A DNA stretch of 64,000 nucleotides from Dissulfurimicrobium hydrothermale (GCF_022026155.1 NZ_CP085041.1:1086306-1150305); one strand, 5' to 3'. Shown: positions 45,736 to 55,193, counted from the stretch's first letter. Notes: generated from the sequence alone by a model not told the origin. Numbers and translations: made by a program.

Positions 45736-47982
45736 TTAGGCAACGACAATGCCGCCGTCTTTTAACTCAATAGTCAGTATGTCCCCCTTCTTGGTCTTGC
45801 CAGAGAGAATGGCGTCTGCGATCTGATCTTTTATTGTCTGTTGTATAAGGCGACCAAGGGGTCTTGCGCCGTATTTGGGATCATAGCCATGCTTTGCAAG
45901 CCATGAACGGGCCTCATTACATACCTTGAGGCCTATTTTTTTGGCTGCAAGTTGGGCTTCCACCTCCTTTAACATCTTGTCCACAACACGTATCATAACA
46001 TCAGGGGTGAGTGGATTGAATTGCACGATCGCATCTAACCGATTCCTGAATTCAGGGGTGAATGTCTGTTTTACAGCCTCTGTGCCTTTGTGGGTGGTAT
46101 TTTCAAGATCTTGCCCGAATCCTATGGTCCTACCTTCCATCTCTCTTGCCCCTGCATTAGATGTCATTATCAGTATGACGTTTCTGAAGCTGGTTTTTCT
46201 GCCAGTATTGTCCGTAAGCGTTGCATGGTCCATGATCTGTAGAAGGATATTGAATACGTCAGGGTGGGCCTTTTCTATCTCGTCCAATAATAAGACGCAA
46301 TGCGGATTTCTTCTTATGGCCTCGGTGAGCAATCCACCCTGATCGAATCCGACATAGCCTGGAGGGGCACCTATTAACCTCGCGACCGCATGTCTTTCCA
46401 TGTACTCACTCATGTCAATGCGGTGGAAGCCTATGTTCAGGAGCGACGCGGTCTGCCGGGCGAGTTCGGTCTTGCCTACCCCTGTCGGGCCAACAAAGAG
46501 GAAGGACCCTATCGGGCGGTCGGGATGAGAAAGCCCTGCGTGTGCGCGCCTGATGGCCTTTGAAATGAGATCAATTGCGCTGTTTTGTCCGAATATTAAT
46601 GATTTCAGCGATGATTCAAAACCATCGAGCTTGAGTCTTGATGCACGCGAAATGGACTTGGCTGGTATCTGTGCCATCTTTGCCACGACGCATTCTATAT
46701 GACGGGCCGTCACTAGTCTGGGGCTGTCGCTGGATGACATAAGCCTCAGAGACGCCGCCGCTTCGTCTATTACGTCGATGGCCTTGTCGGGAAGATATCG
46801 GTCTGTCAGATACCTTGCAGACAGCTCTACAGCCGTCTTCAATGCTTCATCCGTATATCTCACCTTATGATACCTTTCATAATTCAATTTTACACCCTTC
46901 ATGATCTTGATGCTTTCAGGTATCGCAGGCTCCTTTATCTCTATCCTCTGGAATCTGCGTGAAATAGCCCGGTCTTTTTCAAAGAAGTTTCTGTATTCCT
47001 CATAAGTAGTGGCACCTATGCACCTCAGTTCGCCGCTTGCAAGGACCGGTTTCAGTATATTCGCTGCGTCCATTGAACCGCCGCTTGTGGCGCCTGCACC
47101 GACAAGGGTGTGGATTTCGTCTATAAACAGGATGGCGCCTGGCGTTTGTTGCAGCCTGGCTATAACATCCTTGAGCCTTGATTCGAACTCGCCCCTGTAT
47201 TTGGTTCCGGCGATGAGCGCGCCTAGGTCCAGGGCGAATATCTGCGCCCCGGCAAGGGCCGGCGGCACACTTTTTTTCCAGATGCAGAGCGCCAGTCCTT
47301 CGGCTATAGCTGTCTTCCCAACGCCTGGTTCGCCGACGAGCACTGGGTTGTTTTTCCGCCGCCTGCAAAGTATCTGCATGGTCCTTTCCAACTCCAGTTC
47401 ACGCCCGATCAGGGGGTCTATTTCACCTGCCGCTGCTTTTTTGATGAGATTTGAGGTAAAGGCCTCAAGCGGATCTCTTTGATCTTCATCGGCGTCAGGC
47501 ACCCTGTCAAGGGGGCACGGTTCATCTGATGGGCGTCCAGCAGGGTCATGGCTGGCCTTTGTAATGCCATGAGAGATGTAATTTAATACATCAAGGCGGC
47601 TTATCCCCTCTAGTTTAAGGAAATATGCGGCATATGATTCATGTTCGGTCATGATCGCTGACAGCAGGTCGCCGATCTCGGCGCGTTTTTTGCCGGCGGA
47701 TTGGCAGTGCATTATGGTGATTTGGAGCACCCTTTGAAGTGCAAGGGTAGGTTTTGGCGCCTCAGTGTGCCTTTCCGTTTTTTCAAGGTGGGTATCAAAA
47801 AAATTTTCCACGCGCGCCTTGATCCGGTCCGGTTTGCCGCCGCATGCCCTTATGAGCCTTGATCCGGCTTCATGGTTTATGATGGCATACAACAGGTGTT
47901 CCAGCGAGAGAAATTCATGACCCCTTAGATGCGCCTCACGGTTTGCAATATTTAGGATCAGGTCTATGTCTTTACTTATCAT
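45736..47982 (-). CDS. clpA: ATP-dependent Clp protease ATP-binding subunit ClpA
   Basis: A 748-residue Hsp100 unfoldase. N-domain repeats ~1-150, first AAA+ domain with Walker A GEPGVGKTAIAEG and LFIDEIHTLVGAGA, second with GPTGVGKTELARQ and LLLDEIEKAHPDV, and a C-terminal small domain. The absence of a middle coiled coil separates it from ClpB, and the clpS gene upstream on the same strand supports ClpA. It would feed N-degron and other substrates to ClpP, which is not in this window. Confidence 0.92.
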   Translation of the reverse strand: MISKDIDLILNIANREAHLRGHEFLSLEHLLYAIINHEAGSRLIRACGGKPDRIKARVENFFDTHLEKTERHTEAPKPTLALQRVLQITIMHCQSAGKKRAEIGDLLSAIMTEHESYAAYFLKLEGISRLDVLNYISHGITKASHDPAGRPSDEPCPLDRVPDADEDQRDPLEAFTSNLIKKAAAGEIDPLIGRELELERTMQILCRRRKNNPVLVGEPGVGKTAIAEGLALCIWKKSVPPALAGAQIFALDLGALIAGTKYRGEFESRLKDVIARLQQTPGAILFIDEIHTLVGAGATSGGSMDAANILKPVLASGELRCIGATTYEEYRNFFEKDRAISRRFQRIEIKEPAIPESIKIMKGVKLNYERYHKVRYTDEALKTAVELSARYLTDRYLPDKAIDVIDEAAASLRLMSSSDSPRLVTARHIECVVAKMAQIPAKSISRASRLKLDGFESSLKSLIFGQNSAIDLISKAIRRAHAGLSHPDRPIGSFLFVGPTGVGKTELARQTASLLNIGFHRIDMSEYMERHAVARLIGAPPGYVGFDQGGLLTEAIRRNPHCVLLLDEIEKAHPDVFNILLQIMDHATLTDNTGRKTSFRNVILIMTSNAGAREMEGRTIGFGQDLENTTHKGTEAVKQTFTPEFRNRLDAIVQFNPLTPDVMIRVVDKMLKEVEAQLAAKKIGLKVCNEARSWLAKHGYDPKYGARPLGRLIQQTIKDQIADAILSGKTKKGDILTIELKDGGIVVA

Positions 47983-48211
47983 GGTCTTTACCTTTGTCTT
48001 TAAATATATATTAAACCATGCCTTAAATAGATGATAGGGCTTATCATTTAGGACCTATTAAAAAAACGAACAGCCTGGTCGTTCATAACCGTATCTTTAG
48101 TTTCGGCTGGGGATTGGGTGGTGAAAGGGATGCACTTTATCGTGCAACACCCTTCCATACATCGGCGATGTGCCTCCAGGCTGGATCCTGGGCTGTAGAA
48201 AAGGGGGTCCA
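47983..48211. other. Spacer between clpS and clpA
   Basis: A 229-base gap in the same-strand tlyA-clpS-clpA set. It contains a possible terminator for clpS and an AT-rich stretch just ahead of clpA (TTTAATATATATTTAAAG on the minus strand) that may be its own promoter. No convincing ORF. Confidence 0.35.
48061..48082 (-). terminator. Possible rho-independent terminator after clpS
   Basis: On the minus strand AACGA and TCGTT make a 5-base stem around a 9-base loop, followed by a run of T. The stem is short, so confidence is limited. Confidence 0.35.
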
Positions 48212-48532
48212 TCAGGCCTCTTCGCAACTGGCGAGGAGTGGAAATCCGTTTGCAGCCGCCAAGGCATGCACCATTTCCACCTTCGTCTCAGCCAGTTCCT
48301 TTGGGTAGAGGCCGCATACACCGCTGCCTTCATTATGAATACGCAGCATGATGTTGGTCGCCTCCTGTTGAGATTTATTAAATATCTCCATCAGCACCTT
48401 CACCACAAATTCCATGGTTGTGTAGTCGTCATTATAGAGTAGGACCTTGAACATGGGGGGTTCTTGTATATTTTGATCCAGCTCCAGTTCCAGTGCTTGG
48501 AGCGGCCCTTCCTTGGCCAGCCGTTTACTCAT
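48212..48532 (-). CDS. clpS: ClpS adaptor protein
   Basis: A 106-residue adaptor that delivers N-degron substrates to ClpA. The core motif FKVLLYNDDYTTMEFVVKVL is followed by ATNIMLRIHNEGSGVCGLYPKELAETK, all typical of ClpS; the Asn-Asp-Asp region binds the substrate N-terminus. Its start overlaps the end of tlyA by 8 bases, so it is probably in the same transcript, with clpA 229 bases downstream. Confidence 0.95.
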   Translation of the reverse strand: MSKRLAKEGPLQALELELDQNIQEPPMFKVLLYNDDYTTMEFVVKVLMEIFNKSQQEATNIMLRIHNEGSGVCGLYPKELAETKVEMVHALAAANGFPLLASCEEA

Positions 48533-49280
48533 AGCGATTATTTACCTGCATGTATATTAGAAATTCGGTATTGCCTCTTATTCCAAGGATTGGTGAGGGC
48601 GTGACGCCGATTACGTCTAGACCCAGGTCGTATTTGAAGAAATGGATCAAGTCATCCACCGCCTCTTGCCTAGAGGCTGGATCTTTGACTATTCCCCCCC
48701 TCTCAACCCTTTCCCTTGCCACCTCGAATTGAGGTTTTATAAGGGCAACTATCTTCCCTCCAGGTTTCATGAAGCGGAGGAGTGCCGGCGTCACCGCCTT
48801 AAGCGATATAAAGGAGACATCCACCGCCGCTATCTCTATAGGATCGCGGATGGCGTCGCCTGGGAGATGACGTATATTCGTGCGTTCCATCAAGACAACC
48901 CTTGGATCGTTTCTTAAGACCCAATCCATTTGGCCATATCCAACGTCTACTGCATAGACCTTCAGCGCCCCGTTTTTTAGGAGGCAATCGGTGAATCCTC
49001 CAGTCGAGGCCCCTACATCCATACATATAAGCCCTGAAACGTTGATTGAAAAGTAGCTAAGGGCATGGATGAGTTTTATCCCACCGCGGCTTACATAGGG
49101 ATGAGAAGGAGTTGTTATCTCTATGTCTGAATCGATCAGGACTGCTGTGCCTGCCTTATCTGACAGAAGGCCGTTTACCTTTACCTTGCCGGCGCCTATC
49201 AATGCCTGCGCCTTGTCCACAGCAGGGGCAAGGCCTCTTTTGACCAGCAGAAGGTCAAGGCGTATCTTTTTCTTTGCCAT
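48525..49280 (-). CDS. tlyA: TlyA-family rRNA (cytidine-2'-O-)methyltransferase
   Basis: A 251-residue protein with an N-terminal S4 RNA-binding domain (RLDLLLVKRGLAPAVDKAQALI...GKVKVNG) and an FtsJ-like Rossmann methyltransferase with the SAM site DVGASTGGFTDCLL and VYAVDVGYGQ. Homologues methylate 16S/23S rRNA and some act as haemolysin-like proteins. I place the start at MAKKKIRLDL (49280), where the family begins; the frame stays open far upstream without a good ribosome site. Confidence 0.9.
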   Translation of the reverse strand: MAKKKIRLDLLLVKRGLAPAVDKAQALIGAGKVKVNGLLSDKAGTAVLIDSDIEITTPSHPYVSRGGIKLIHALSYFSINVSGLICMDVGASTGGFTDCLLKNGALKVYAVDVGYGQMDWVLRNDPRVVLMERTNIRHLPGDAIRDPIEIAAVDVSFISLKAVTPALLRFMKPGGKIVALIKPQFEVARERVERGGIVKDPASRQEAVDDLIHFFKYDLGLDVIGVTPSPILGIRGNTEFLIYMQVNNRYE

Positions 49281-49418
49281 GTCAGGTATTGTTTGGTAGT
49301 TTTGTTTTGACATATGACCATATGATTGGTTTATTGTTTTGAAACCTTTGTCAAGATTGATATTAAACTCATTTATATTTTTTGGGAATTCCCTAACAAA
49401 GGCAAGGAGTGAAAAGAG

Positions 49419-50477
49419 ATGTCGGTTACAAAAGAAGCGGTTTTGGAGGCCTTGAAGGGGGTTGATGACCCTGAACTCCATAAAAGTCTGGTGGATCTGG
49501 GGATGATACATGAGATAGAGATAGCTGGCGATGCCGTTAAGGTGACCGTTGCCCTGACCATGGCAGGCTGCCCCCTTAAGAATAAGATCAGAGCGGATGT
49601 CGAAGATGCGGTGCGAGCCATAAAGGGTGTAAGTCATGTTGAGGTGGTCTTGGGGACGATGACGTCTGAGGAGCGGGCAAGGCTTATGGGGGAGGCGCCA
49701 TCTGAGATGGATGGAATGAAGGGCATAAAATACATTATAGCCATAGGGAGCGGCAAGGGTGGGGTTGGAAAGACCACTGTAACGGTCAATCTAGCTATAG
49801 CACTTAAGAATTTTGGGGCCAGGGTGGGCATCCTCGATGCAGACATGCACGGCCCTGACATCCCGATTATGCTAGGCATTGATGAGCATCCAGTTGGTAT
49901 GGGTGGGATGCTCCTGCCTCTCGAGAAATACGGCGTCAAGATGATGTCTGCTGGCTCCCTTGCAGGGGCCGGGGCACCTATCATCTGGCGCGGGCCGCTT
50001 GTGAATAAGGCTATAAAGGAGTTTCTTGGTCATGTCATGTGGGGCGATCTTGACTATCTTCTTATAGATTTGCCGCCAGGTACAGGGGACGCCGCGATTA
50101 CGGTAGCGAATACAATTCCTTTAAACGGCGTTATTATGGTGACGACCCCTCAAAAAGTGGCGCTTGAAGACGTTCGCAGGGCGATAGGTCTTTTCAGGAG
50201 TAAGGAGATCAGGGTACTTGGTATAGTGGAGAATATGTCATTTTTCCGCCTGCCAGGCGAGGCAGGGGAGATGGTCGACATTTTTGGAAGCGGTGGCGGG
50301 GAGAGACTTGCCAAGGCCTTTAAGGTACCTCTCCTTGGCAAGATACCTATCGACCCGGCCATACGAAAGGGCGGAGACGAAGGGCGGCCCGTGACACTGG
50401 ATGCAGGAGGCGAGGTTGCCCTTGCATTTGCCGGCATTGCAGAACAGGTGATCTCTGAGTTCAGATGCGGGCGTTAA
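49419..50477 (+). CDS. Mrp/ApbC-family P-loop ATPase with MIP18 domain, lacking the Fe-S CxxC
   Basis: A 352-residue protein. Residues ~1-85 are a MIP18/DUF59 domain (GVDDPELHKSLVDLGMI, MAGCPLKN). The rest is the Mrp ATPase with deviant Walker A GSGKGGVGKTT (~110-120), DADMHGPDIP and LLIDLPPGTGD. Mrp/ApbC/Nbp35 proteins carry Fe-S clusters bound by a CxxC pair after ENMS; here that region (271-290) reads ENMSFFRLPGEAGEMVD with no Cys. Cluster delivery of the usual sort is therefore doubtful. Purine-rich AAGGCAAGGAG lies before the ATG. Confidence 0.85.
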   Translation: MSVTKEAVLEALKGVDDPELHKSLVDLGMIHEIEIAGDAVKVTVALTMAGCPLKNKIRADVEDAVRAIKGVSHVEVVLGTMTSEERARLMGEAPSEMDGMKGIKYIIAIGSGKGGVGKTTVTVNLAIALKNFGARVGILDADMHGPDIPIMLGIDEHPVGMGGMLLPLEKYGVKMMSAGSLAGAGAPIIWRGPLVNKAIKEFLGHVMWGDLDYLLIDLPPGTGDAAITVANTIPLNGVIMVTTPQKVALEDVRRAIGLFRSKEIRVLGIVENMSFFRLPGEAGEMVDIFGSGGGERLAKAFKVPLLGKIPIDPAIRKGGDEGRPVTLDAGGEVALAFAGIAEQVISEFRCGR

Positions 50478-50481
50478 AACG

Positions 50482-51144
50482 GTGGCAGATAACGGGCTGA
50501 ACATATTTAATGAAATAGCCAGGGAATATGACCTGTGGTATGAAGATAACGCCATTTTTTTAAATGAATTAAACGCATTAAAATTGGCCACTTCAACCGT
50601 TGGTCTTGGTCCTGGCGTTTCCATAGAGATAGGTGTCGGCTCAGGGAGGTTCGCTCACGCCCTCTCGATCGGATTCGGCATAGACCCTGCCATTGAACCC
50701 CTCAAGATTTCAAGGTCACGCAATATCTTTGTTGTTCAGGCGCGCGCCGAGGCCGTTCCGTTTAAATCGCGCACGTTCGACAGCGTCTTCTTTATCACGT
50801 CTCTGTGTTTTGTGGATGATCATATTATGGCACTCCGCGAGGCTGCAAGGGTCGTTAAAAAGGGTGGACTGGTTATAGTGGGCCTTATACCTGGCGAATC
50901 TCCATGGGGCGTATTTTATCAGAAAAAAAAGGAAGAAGGGCACAAGGTCTATAGACATGCACGGTTTTTCAATTCAGAAGGGTTGATATTGTTGGCGATG
51001 AAAGAAGGGCTTTTGTTGAAAAGTGCAGTGTCGACACTATTTCAGCCTCCGAATGCAAGAGAATATATCTCGGAGGCCCCGAAAAACGGTGCAGCTAAAG
51101 GGGCCGGATTTCATGTGCTGGTTTTTATTAATGATAATGCTTGA
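50482..51144 (+). CDS. SAM-dependent methyltransferase (type 11)
   Basis: A 220-residue class I methyltransferase. The SAM site is IEIGVGSGRFAHAL (~45-58), with RAEAVPFKSRTFDSVFFITSLCFV and LREAARVVKKGGLVIVGLIPG following the standard order. It starts with GTG at 50482, four bases after the Mrp-like stop, so both are probably cotranscribed. Substrate unknown; a link to the Mrp-like protein is only positional. Confidence 0.8.
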   Translation: MADNGLNIFNEIAREYDLWYEDNAIFLNELNALKLATSTVGLGPGVSIEIGVGSGRFAHALSIGFGIDPAIEPLKISRSRNIFVVQARAEAVPFKSRTFDSVFFITSLCFVDDHIMALREAARVVKKGGLVIVGLIPGESPWGVFYQKKKEEGHKVYRHARFFNSEGLILLAMKEGLLLKSAVSTLFQPPNAREYISEAPKNGAAKGAGFHVLVFINDNA

Positions 51145-51429
51145 AGGAAGATCAAGGCCATATTGCATAATATGCATGGGGACCGGAAGTCCAGGTCTAT
51201 ATCCGATACGTGTATAATATATTTTGTCTTGAATGGTTCGGGCATGCGGATGCCATGACTGGCCTCCAGGAGACGGGTGGCAAAAGGGTGTGGGGGTTCA
51301 GGGACAGATAAAATTTTTATTAAACGAAGAGATTCAACGCCATCATGAGGTTAGGTAATGGGAAGATCGATATAGCATAGCAGGAAATCAAACAGTCTGA
51401 GATGCTCAAACAGTTCAATATGCCGAGGC
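51145..51429. other. Convergent intergenic region
   Basis: 285 bases between convergent genes. Present are a small hairpin GGCAT GCGG ATGCC at 51241-51254, an imperfect second one just after it, and two copies of TCAAACAGT at 51388-51396 and 51406-51414. I recognise no RNA family, tRNA or ORF here. Confidence 0.3.
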
Positions 51430-52080
51430 CTAGTTCCTCGCCGCATTGGCCTTGCAGTCCAAAAAAACTCTATATTTTTTTTCTTTCGAGGTTATTTCGT
51501 CCTGTATGATCTTGGCAAGGTTTAAGAGATCTGCTGGCTGTATTATGAAGTCGGCACCGAGCGAAAAGGCCGTCAGTGGATTGCGGCTATAGGCGTTCGG
51601 CATGATAACTACCACAATCGACTGTCTTCTTGTATCAGGCGGCATGAAATTTATATAATCCAAAAACGCATTAATATCTTCCGTAAAGGCAGGGTCTTGT
51701 TGATGCAGAAATATGAGGTGGTATGTATTGTATTTAAGTTTTTTTATTAAATCTTTATAGTTTTCTATATATCTTGTTTCATAATTCATAGTTGATAATT
51801 GTTCTTTTATATTTGTTTTGAGTAATTCGTTTTTTGAATATACGAGAGCCGTTTTTATTTCTGGTGGGAATATCTCATGATCTTGTATTATATCTTCTAT
51901 TTCTTTTATAGAAAAATTTGTAGTCATTTTGACTTCTTCCTCTCTTTTTATTGCACTTTGATTAATTGTTATTGTACTTTTACATTTTGGGCATTTTAAA
52001 TAAAAACATCCTTTTTTAAATAATTTATTGTCGTCGATATAATAATGTTGTCCACATCCACTGCATGTAATTTTCATCAT
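51430..52080 (-). CDS. Zinc-ribbon protein with degenerate receiver domain
   Basis: A 216-residue protein of unknown function. The first ~35 residues are an MJ0042-type zinc ribbon with Cys6, Cys9, Cys30 and Cys33. From ~75 to 205 the pattern is receiver-like (KTALVYSKNELLKTN, YHLIFLHQQD, IVVVIMPNAYSRNPL, LGADFIIQPADLLNL), but the phospho-Asp position is His126 and the conserved Lys is Gln. The middle of the gene is strikingly AT-rich with AT-ending codons, unlike its neighbours. It follows two PilT-type genes by two bases and may regulate or be regulated with pilus retraction. Confidence 0.65.
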   Translation of the reverse strand: MMKITCSGCGQHYYIDDNKLFKKGCFYLKCPKCKSTITINQSAIKREEEVKMTTNFSIKEIEDIIQDHEIFPPEIKTALVYSKNELLKTNIKEQLSTMNYETRYIENYKDLIKKLKYNTYHLIFLHQQDPAFTEDINAFLDYINFMPPDTRRQSIVVVIMPNAYSRNPLTAFSLGADFIIQPADLLNLAKIIQDEITSKEKKYRVFLDCKANAARN

Positions 52081-52082
52081 TA

Positions 52083-53255
52083 TTATCTTTTTCTTTGTAT
52101 ATCCCAATCCATATCGATCTTTAATTCTTCGATATCTGATGTTTTTTCACCTTTGGTGTTTTTTATATGGTCTATTCCTATCCTTACAGCTGATTTGCTG
52201 GTTGCATATGTTATTGCAGTATCTTCATCTATTATACCTTCTGAGAAAAGTTTGATGATATGTTGGTCGAATGTTTGCATATGATAGCTTTTCCCAGCCT
52301 CGATGATTTCATAAAAAGTCTTTCCTTCTGATTCACCGTTTATGATAGAGTCTTTGACCCTTACATTGTTTTGCATGATTTCGAATATGGCAACGCGCCC
52401 GCCATTGATTTTCGGAAGAAGTCTCTGGCCTACAACCCATTTTAAGGAATCAGCAAGGCGAGAGCGTATTTGGCGTTCTTCTTCTGTGTCGAACATGCCG
52501 AGTATCCTGTTTATTGTATGGCCTGCGCTTATTGTATGGAGGGTCGAAAAGACCAAGTGTCCTGTTTCAGCGGCGTTGAACGCTATCTCAGCGGTCTCTC
52601 TGTCGCGCATCTCTCCTACAAGTATGACATGGGGCGCCTGACGTAGCGCCGCTCTCAGGCCGTTTGCATACGTATCAAAGTCTGTCCCAAGCTCCCTTTG
52701 ATTAAATGTGGCCCTTTTCTGTTGATGCAGATATTCGATCGGGTCTTCAAGCGTGATTACATGCAGAGGGAAGTTTTCATTTATCTCATTCAATATTGTG
52801 GCTAAAGACGTAGTCTTTCCTGCGCCAGTGGCACCTGTAAAGAGGATGATCCCGTTTTTTTCCCTTGCCATCAGTTTGAAGCATTGCGGCAGACCTAATT
52901 CGTCTATGGTCGGGACCTTGTTGGCCAGGAGACGCATCACTATACTCAAGAAACCCTTTTGAGAAAATATGTTGACTCGGAAGCGCGGACCTTCTTTGAT
53001 ATGATAAGACAGATCGCATGAACCATGCCTAAGCAGATCCGTGATGAGGCGCCTGTTGTTGCCAAGAAGGGAAAGCGCTATCGTTTCGGTGTGGAAAGGC
53101 GTTAATTTTCCGCCGGCCAAGGGGAAGTTAGCTGCGTGAAGCTGCCCATCCGCCGCTACCTGACATGGCTTTCCTACGGTAAAATTGAGGTCTGATATCC
53201 GTGGATGGGCCGCAAGGAGTTCGTTTAGAACGATGTCCAGCTCTATCCGTCTCAT
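52083..53255 (-). CDS. Type IV pilus retraction ATPase, second PilT/PilU-like
   Basis: A 390-residue secretion ATPase of the PilT/PilU group, lying directly after another PilT-type gene. Walker A GATGAGKTTS (~148-157), the Asp box ITLEDPIEYLHQQ, Walker B ILVGEMRDRETAEIAFNAAETGHLVFSTLHT and the arginine-finger region are intact. The N-terminal domain (LNELLAAHPRISDLNFTVGKPC) is more divergent than in PilT. The C-terminus runs ~40 residues beyond the usual end, with charged residues and DWDIQRKR. Its ATG abuts the preceding stop. Confidence 0.85.
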   Translation of the reverse strand: MRRIELDIVLNELLAAHPRISDLNFTVGKPCQVAADGQLHAANFPLAGGKLTPFHTETIALSLLGNNRRLITDLLRHGSCDLSYHIKEGPRFRVNIFSQKGFLSIVMRLLANKVPTIDELGLPQCFKLMAREKNGIILFTGATGAGKTTSLATILNEINENFPLHVITLEDPIEYLHQQKRATFNQRELGTDFDTYANGLRAALRQAPHVILVGEMRDRETAEIAFNAAETGHLVFSTLHTISAGHTINRILGMFDTEEERQIRSRLADSLKWVVGQRLLPKINGGRVAIFEIMQNNVRVKDSIINGESEGKTFYEIIEAGKSYHMQTFDQHIIKLFSEGIIDEDTAITYATSKSAVRIGIDHIKNTKGEKTSDIEELKIDMDWDIQRKR

Positions 53256-54341
53256 CTATGCCACCTCTGTAAAATCCAATGGGGCGCTCTTTGCAAAGGG
53301 TTTAAATCTCGCCTTGTCAACGCATTTGTTGTACGCCTCATCCGGATCGATCTTCCCTGCCTGGAGGAGTTCCATAATGGCATCATCGAGGGTTTGCATC
53401 CCATATTTCTTGCCGGTCTGCATTAAAGACGGCAACTGGTATGTCTTGCCTTCACGGATGAGATTCCTCACCGCAGGGGTTGCAATGAGTATTTCAAAGG
53501 CAACGCACCTGCCCTTTATATCAATTCTTTTAAACATGGTCTGCGATATGACTGCCCTTAAGGCATCGGCAAGCGTGGCCCTTATCTGCGGTTGTTGGTG
53601 TGCAGGGAATATCTCTATCACCCTGTCAACTGTCTTTGCGGCGCTTATGGTATGGAGAGTGGCCATTACGAGGTGGCCGGTCATGGCCGCCTCTATAGCG
53701 AGTGAAATGGTTTCAAGGTCCCTCATCTCACCCACCAGGATGATGTCAGGATCCTCACGGAGCGCCCCTCGTAAGGCGGCATGGAACGACTTGGTATGGG
53801 TGCCCACCTCCCTATGGTTGATAAGACAGCCCTTGTTTTCGTGCACAAACTCGATAGGGTCTTCTATGGTGATTATATGATCCTTGCGGTGTTGGTTTGC
53901 ATAGTCGATCATTGCGGCAAGCGTTGTGGACTTGCCGCTGCCTGTAGGGCCTGTGACTAGCACAAGGCCCCTTGGCAGCATGGCCAGCTTAGTGATTACA
54001 GGGGCAAGCCCAAGCTGCTCTGCCGATAGTACTCGGTTTGGGATTTCTCTAAATACAGCCCCTACACCGTATTTCTGCATGAAAAAATTCACCCTGTATC
54101 TGGCAAATCCTGGGATCTCGTAGCCGAAGTCTATATCTCCGGTCTCTTCAAAGGCCTTTATCTTGTTTTCAGGCGTTATTTCATATAGCATGGCCTTTAG
54201 CTCGTCGTTTTCCAGTACCTTGTACTTGACCCTCTGGAGATCTCCCCTTATGCGTAGTATGGGTGGAGAATTTGACGTCAGATGTAGGTCCGATGCCCCT
54301 TGTTCGTTCATAAGTTTAAAAAAAGCGTCGATCTTTGCCAT
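53256..54341 (-). CDS. pilT: Twitching motility ATPase PilT
   Basis: A 361-residue hexameric ATPase that powers pilus retraction. MNEQGASDLHLTSNSPPILRIRGDL is the typical PilT N-terminus; then Walker A GPTGSGKSTT (~131-140), IITIEDPIEFVH, HREVGTHTKSFHAALRGALREDPDIILVGEMRDLET and HLVMATLHTISAAKTVDRVIE. It is the first of three same-strand genes and is closer to canonical PilT than the next gene. Other pilus genes are outside the window. Confidence 0.92.
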   Translation of the reverse strand: MAKIDAFFKLMNEQGASDLHLTSNSPPILRIRGDLQRVKYKVLENDELKAMLYEITPENKIKAFEETGDIDFGYEIPGFARYRVNFFMQKYGVGAVFREIPNRVLSAEQLGLAPVITKLAMLPRGLVLVTGPTGSGKSTTLAAMIDYANQHRKDHIITIEDPIEFVHENKGCLINHREVGTHTKSFHAALRGALREDPDIILVGEMRDLETISLAIEAAMTGHLVMATLHTISAAKTVDRVIEIFPAHQQPQIRATLADALRAVISQTMFKRIDIKGRCVAFEILIATPAVRNLIREGKTYQLPSLMQTGKKYGMQTLDDAIMELLQAGKIDPDEAYNKCVDKARFKPFAKSAPLDFTEVA

Positions 54342-54518
54342 TGAAGACCTTTCCTCCCTGGAATTTGAGTGCCGTTTCGATTGGATCGATAAGTAATGAG
54401 GGCGTAAATGCCATTGGGCTGCTTTTCAAATTAGATTGTAACATTAAAATTTATCGGATATACCAAAGATTAGCTTAAACCTGGTGATTAAAACAAAATA
54501 TAAATAAAAAGACCACTC

Positions 54519-55193
54519 ATGACAAATCATAAGATTTCAATTATACGCATGGAAGGGGTTTTGAAGAGATATCCTCCTGACATTGTAGCTCTTTATGATA
54601 TAAATTTAGATGTGGACAAAGGCGAGTTTCTCTTCGTCACAGGTCAGAGCGGTTCGGGCAAGACCACCCTTCTGCGCCTCCTGTGTTGCGCAGACAGGCC
54701 TTCTTCAGGTGAGATATACATAGACGGCATCGCCCTCTCCACGGTTACCCCTTCGCAGCTCCCTTTTATTAGGAGAAAGATAGGGGTGATATTTCAAGAC
54801 TTTAAGTTGCTTGAGCGGCGTACAGTATTTGAAAATGTAGCATTGAGCCTCGAGGTGATCGGACTTACGCGTGAACAGCTTGAGCGGCGCGTGAGACAGA
54901 TCCTCGAAAGGCTTGGGCTCGGCAATAAGATGGATCGCTTTCCACTGCAGCTCTCGGGCGGTGAACAGCAAAGGGTCGCGATAGCACGGGCGGTTGCGAA
55001 TCGTCCTCAGATAATATTGGCTGATGAGCCGACCGGAAATCTTGATAGATCGAGGGCCAAAGAGGTTATGTCAATACTAGAGGAGTTAAACGCAGAGGGT
55101 GCGACAGTAATATGTGCGACCCACAACGAACGCCTTTATGAACACGGTTATAAAAGGATCCTGAGATTGGTTGATGGGAAATTGACACCATGA
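54519..55193 (+). CDS. ftsE: Cell division ATPase FtsE
   Basis: A 224-residue ABC ATPase of the FtsEX divisome complex. Walker A GQSGSGKTT (~41-49), FQDFKLLERRTVFENVALSLEVIG, signature LSGGEQQRVAIARAV and Walker B IILADEPTGNLD are all canonical. There is no good Shine-Dalgarno before the ATG at 54519. Its stop overlaps the ftsX start by four bases. With EnvC-like, CtpA and YibQ-like proteins it forms a peptidoglycan-hydrolysis control operon common in proteobacteria. Confidence 0.93.
   Translation: MTNHKISIIRMEGVLKRYPPDIVALYDINLDVDKGEFLFVTGQSGSGKTTLLRLLCCADRPSSGEIYIDGIALSTVTPSQLPFIRRKIGVIFQDFKLLERRTVFENVALSLEVIGLTREQLERRVRQILERLGLGNKMDRFPLQLSGGEQQRVAIARAVANRPQIILADEPTGNLDRSRAKEVMSILEELNAEGATVICATHNERLYEHGYKRILRLVDGKLTP

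Noticed and set aside
51145-51429. A small structured RNA or tRNA
   Set aside because: Only short hairpins are visible and no cloverleaf or known RNA signature could be traced.
53185-53880. A 231-residue open frame on the plus strand
   Set aside because: It is antisense to pilT, which has all its motifs; the plus frame is Ser/Ala-rich shadow coding.
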